NCBI GenBank assembly: GCA_900316855.1
Contig: ONEK01000010.1
Span: 1-64,000 of the forward strand
DNA length: 64,000 nucleotides
Direction: 5' to 3'
Source: an uncultured Lachnospiraceae bacterium
Lineage (GTDB): Bacteria; Bacillota; Clostridia; Lachnospirales; Lachnospiraceae
Below the pieces are notes generated by a model, which was given only the letters and a program-made list of their open reading frames with translations, did not search any database and had not been told where the DNA came from. Positions 61,413 through 64,000 of this stretch are shown in pieces. The translations under genes and the position numbers were made by a program. Position 1 is the first letter of the stretch. Each line of letters opens with the position of its first letter.

Positions 61413-63161
61413 ATGGAAATTAGTATAACCAGTGTAATCTGGGTGCTGATCTGTGCGGCACTTGTATATTTCATGCAGGCGGGCTTCGCGCTGTGTGAGG
61501 CAGGCCTGACGCGCGCGAAGAACACCGGCAACATCCTGATGAAGAACCTGATGGATTTCTGCATCGGAACGCCGTGCTTCTGGCTGGTCGGCTTCGGCCT
61601 GATGTTCGGCTCAACTGCACCTGTGATCGGGAAGCTTGACTTCCTCATCCGCGGCACATACGGTGCTGAGACTGCTGTTCCGCAGGATCTTCCGCTGTGG
61701 TGCTTTGTGGTGTTTGAGACCGTGTTCTGTGCGACGGCGGCGACCATCGTATCCGGCTCTATGGCAGAGCGCACGAATTTCAAAGCGTACTGCGTATATT
61801 CCGCGGTCATTTCCCTTCTGATCTATCCGATCGAGGGTCACTGGGTCTGGGGCGGCGGCTTCCTCGCTTCGCTGGGCATGCACGATTTTGCGGGTTCTGC
61901 CGTTGTTCACAATGTAGGCGGCGTCATCGCCTGCCTTGGCGCGGCAATGCTGGGGCCCCGTATCGGCAAGTATGACAAGGACGGCAAAGCAAGGGCTATC
62001 CCCGGCCATAACCTGACGGCCATGGCACTGGGCGTATTCGTCCTGTGGTTCTGCTGGTTCGGCTTCAACGGCGGCTCTACGATTGCCATGTCCACTGAGG
62101 ACAACGCCCTGATTGCGTCGTCTGCTTTCATGACGACGAACCTGGCAGCAGCGGTTGCAACCGTTACGACGATGATCTTCACATGGATCCGTTACGGCAA
62201 GCCGGATGTCTCCATGACATTCAACGCGTCCCTGGCAGGTCTTGTTGCCATCACGGCAGGGTGCGACTGTGTGTCTCCTGTCGGCGCATTCTTTATCGGG
62301 CTTGTCGCAGGCATCATCGTTGTCTTCTCCGTTGAATTCTTTGATAATGTGGCGAAGATTGACGATCCGGTCGGCGCGGTTTCGGTACACATGGTAAACG
62401 GCATCTGGGGAACACTGGCGGTCGGCCTGTTTTCCACGGGCCAGGACGGTGTGGGCGTCGGCCTGTTCTACGGCGGCGGTTTCCGTCAGCTCGGAGTCCA
62501 GGCGCTGGGCGTTATCTGTATCGATGCCTACGTTCTTCTTGCGATGTTCATCGCATTCAAAATCATTGACAGGACGATCGGACTCAGGGTTTCCCCGCAG
62601 ATCGAGATCGATGGTCTCGATGTTCACGAGCACGGCCTGACGAGTGCCTATTCCGGCTTCGCCATCTCGGATGTCACACAGCTGCAGGTCGATGCGAATG
62701 AGAATACCGACCTCGGAGAGGAGGATTTTGACAAGGCCAAGGATTATCAGAAGGATGCAGCCGTGAAGGTTGTCACCCCTGCGGAGCCGGTGGGAACGTA
62801 TGATACCGGTATGCATAAGATCTCGATCATCTGCCGCCTGAACAAGTTTGACGAACTGAAGAAGGCCCTGAACAATCTCGGCGTCACCGGCATGACCATG
62901 ACACAGGTCATGGGCTGCGGCATCCAGAAGGGCTCCGCGGAGCGGTACAGAGGCGTTGTCGTTGACTCGACGCTCCTTCCCAAGATCAAGGTTGAGGTCA
63001 TTGTATCCAAGATCCCGGTGCAGAGTGTCATTGACGCGGCCAAGAAGGCACTGTATACCGGCCATATCGGAGACGGCAAGATCTTCGTTTACAATGTGAC
63101 GCATGTCGTGAAGGTCCGGACCGGCGAAGAGGACTACAGTGCACTGCAGGATGTGGAGTAA
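61413..63161 (+). CDS. Ammonium transporter with fused C-terminal P-II (GlnB-type) domain
   Basis: 582 residues. Residues ~1-420 form an Amt channel: FALCEAGLTRAKNTGNILMKN, periplasmic-type DFAGSAVVHNVGGV (Asp and pore His), WFGFNGGS and VSVHMVNGIWG (second pore His). After a linker (~421-466), a complete P-II domain runs from residue 467 (MHKISIICRLNKFDELKKAL), with T-loop GCGIQKGSAERYRG and B-loop TGHIGDGKIFV. The position of the uridylylated Tyr51 is Val. The fusion would let nitrogen or energy signals gate the channel directly. GAGGAGGAGAG precedes the start. Confidence 0.92.
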   Translation: MEISITSVIWVLICAALVYFMQAGFALCEAGLTRAKNTGNILMKNLMDFCIGTPCFWLVGFGLMFGSTAPVIGKLDFLIRGTYGAETAVPQDLPLWCFVVFETVFCATAATIVSGSMAERTNFKAYCVYSAVISLLIYPIEGHWVWGGGFLASLGMHDFAGSAVVHNVGGVIACLGAAMLGPRIGKYDKDGKARAIPGHNLTAMALGVFVLWFCWFGFNGGSTIAMSTEDNALIASSAFMTTNLAAAVATVTTMIFTWIRYGKPDVSMTFNASLAGLVAITAGCDCVSPVGAFFIGLVAGIIVVFSVEFFDNVAKIDDPVGAVSVHMVNGIWGTLAVGLFSTGQDGVGVGLFYGGGFRQLGVQALGVICIDAYVLLAMFIAFKIIDRTIGLRVSPQIEIDGLDVHEHGLTSAYSGFAISDVTQLQVDANENTDLGEEDFDKAKDYQKDAAVKVVTPAEPVGTYDTGMHKISIICRLNKFDELKKALNNLGVTGMTMTQVMGCGIQKGSAERYRGVVVDSTLLPKIKVEVIVSKIPVQSVIDAAKKALYTGHIGDGKIFVYNVTHVVKVRTGEEDYSALQDVE

Positions 63162-63218
63162 TCCGCACGGGAATGAAATGCGGTATTGACGGAATTCTGA
63201 TATCAGCATAGTCACACA

Positions 63219-63258
63219 GAATGGGGCAGGCCTTCCGGCCTGCTCCATTCGTTTGCTT
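63219..63258 (+). terminator. Probable terminator after amt
   Basis: GAATGGGGCAGGCC pairs with GGCCTGCTCCATTC (one G-T) around TTCC, followed by a T-rich GTTTGCTTC tract. Confidence 0.7.
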
Positions 63259-63344
63259 CTTTACAAGCAATGGCGGTCTGGTGTATTTTTTAATTTGGTG
63301 TTTTATTATTCATCAGGCTACTGCAAGGGAGGAAAGGGGAATTC

Positions 63345-64000
63345 ATGATCAAATATGTGTTTGTCACGGGCGGCGTGGTATCAGGTCTCGGCAAGGGAAT
63401 CACGGCGGCATCGCTGGGGCGCCTTTTAAAAGCACGGGGCTATAAGGTGACCATGCAGAAGTTCGATCCGTATCTGAATGTGGATCCCGGGACGATGAAT
63501 CCGATCCAGCACGGGGAGGTTTTCGTTACGGATGACGGCACGGAGACAGACCTTGATCTGGGACACTACGAGAGATTCATCGACGAGAGCCTGAACCATA
63601 ATTCCAATGTGACATCCGGCAAGGTGTACTGGACGGTTATCAACAAGGAGCGGCACGGTGATTACGGCGGAGGCACGGTGCAGGTCATTCCGCACGTCAC
63701 CAATGAAATCAAGTCCCGCTTCTACCGCCCGGAAAATCCGAAGGAGATGCAGGATGCCACACAGCGCGACACCATAGCCATCATTGAAATCGGCGGTACG
63801 GTCGGCGATATCGAGTCACAGGCCTTCTATGAGGCTATCCGTCAGTTCCAGCAGGAGCTGGGCCCGAAGAATTCCTGCATGATTCATGTGACGCTCGTCC
63901 CGTATCTGTATGGATCCGGCGAAATGAAGACGAAGCCGACGCAGCAGTCCGTCAAGGAGCTGCAGCAGATGGGGATCCGCGCGGATATTATTGTGTGCCG
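63345..64000 (+). CDS. pyrG: CTP synthase, N-terminal part (runs off the window)
   Basis: The first ~218 residues are present. Opens [23 protein letters not shown] (ATP loop), then [43 protein letters not shown] and [12 protein letters not shown], all typical of the synthetase domain. The glutaminase domain lies beyond the window. AAGGGAGGAAAGGG precedes the ATG. Converts UTP to CTP using glutamine. Confidence 0.95.
   Translation, partial: MIKYVFVTGGVVSGLGKGITAASLGRLLKARGYKVTMQKFDPYLNVDPGTMNPIQHGEVFVTDDGTETDLDLGHYERFIDESLNHNSNVTSGKVYWTVINKERHGDYGGGTVQVIPHVTNEIKSRFYRPENPKEMQDATQRDTIAIIEIGGTVGDIESQAFYEAIRQFQQELGPKNSCMIHVTLVPYLYGSGEMKTKPTQQSVKELQQMGIRADIIVC

Overview
This 64 kb window looks like chromosomal DNA from a moderately GC-rich Firmicute of class Clostridia, most likely a Lachnospiraceae-type gut or rumen anaerobe. 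The evidence is a T-box-controlled trp operon, a YkoE-type ECF vitamin cassette, a one-chain clostridial-type PurL, type III glutamine synthetase, an Amt-GlnB fusion, a GGGtoGRT protein beside a NifU-like scaffold, HelD, QueH and CoaX. Species cannot be fixed from the sequence alone.

Layout. 0-2.5 kb is an AT-richer accessory scar next to the 3' end of a tRNA-Pro with the unusual anticodon AGG. It holds an unrecognised small gene, a decapitated MmeI-family restriction-modification gene and fragments. 2.6-9.8 kb has a DUF975 membrane protein, an ECF vitamin transporter (S, fused A-A', T), a membrane-anchored NADase-type glycan-binding protein, an alpha/beta hydrolase and a YfbR-type nucleotidase. 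9.85-17.1 kb is trpEGDCFBA behind a strong promoter and a Trp T-box. 17.1-25.5 kb carries the NifU-like/GGGtoGRT pair, a HExxH putative metalloprotease, HelD, HU, an atypical lactate/malate dehydrogenase, pyrF and pyrE. 25.6-31.6 kb has an M29 aminopeptidase and purE-purM-purN-purD. 31.7-37.7 kb has an SH3-domain membrane protein, a YtrA-type GntR regulator, clpC, radA and tRNA-Trp. 38-49 kb has purL, carAB, queH and argS. 49.4-52.5 kb has coaX and a probable pantothenate ECF S component (minus strand) diverging from coaBC. 52.5-63.2 kb is a nitrogen block: glnN, gltB-gltD and amt-glnB. pyrG runs off the right end.

How it fits together. The window is mainly nitrogen-to-nucleotide and tryptophan anabolism. 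Two regulatory layers are visible. A palindrome close to TTGTATACAA, of the kind bound by FadR-subfamily GntR proteins, occurs upstream of carA (twice), glnN, gltB and amt, and I did not notice it elsewhere. In the last three it is followed by a Rho-independent terminator ahead of the gene. Together these look like an unnamed nitrogen regulon combining operator control with attenuation. Second, several intergenic regions hold hairpin-rich repeat elements. Two related copies, at trpG-trpD and at the peptidase-purE junction, have the same arrangement, duplicate the ribosome-binding site, and differ by compensatory changes in their stems. A partial copy follows purD. Other hairpin clusters lie at 37.7 and 49.1 kb. 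These elements and the nitrogen operators are the most novel signals in the window; no CRISPR array, intact transposase, phage module or rRNA was seen.
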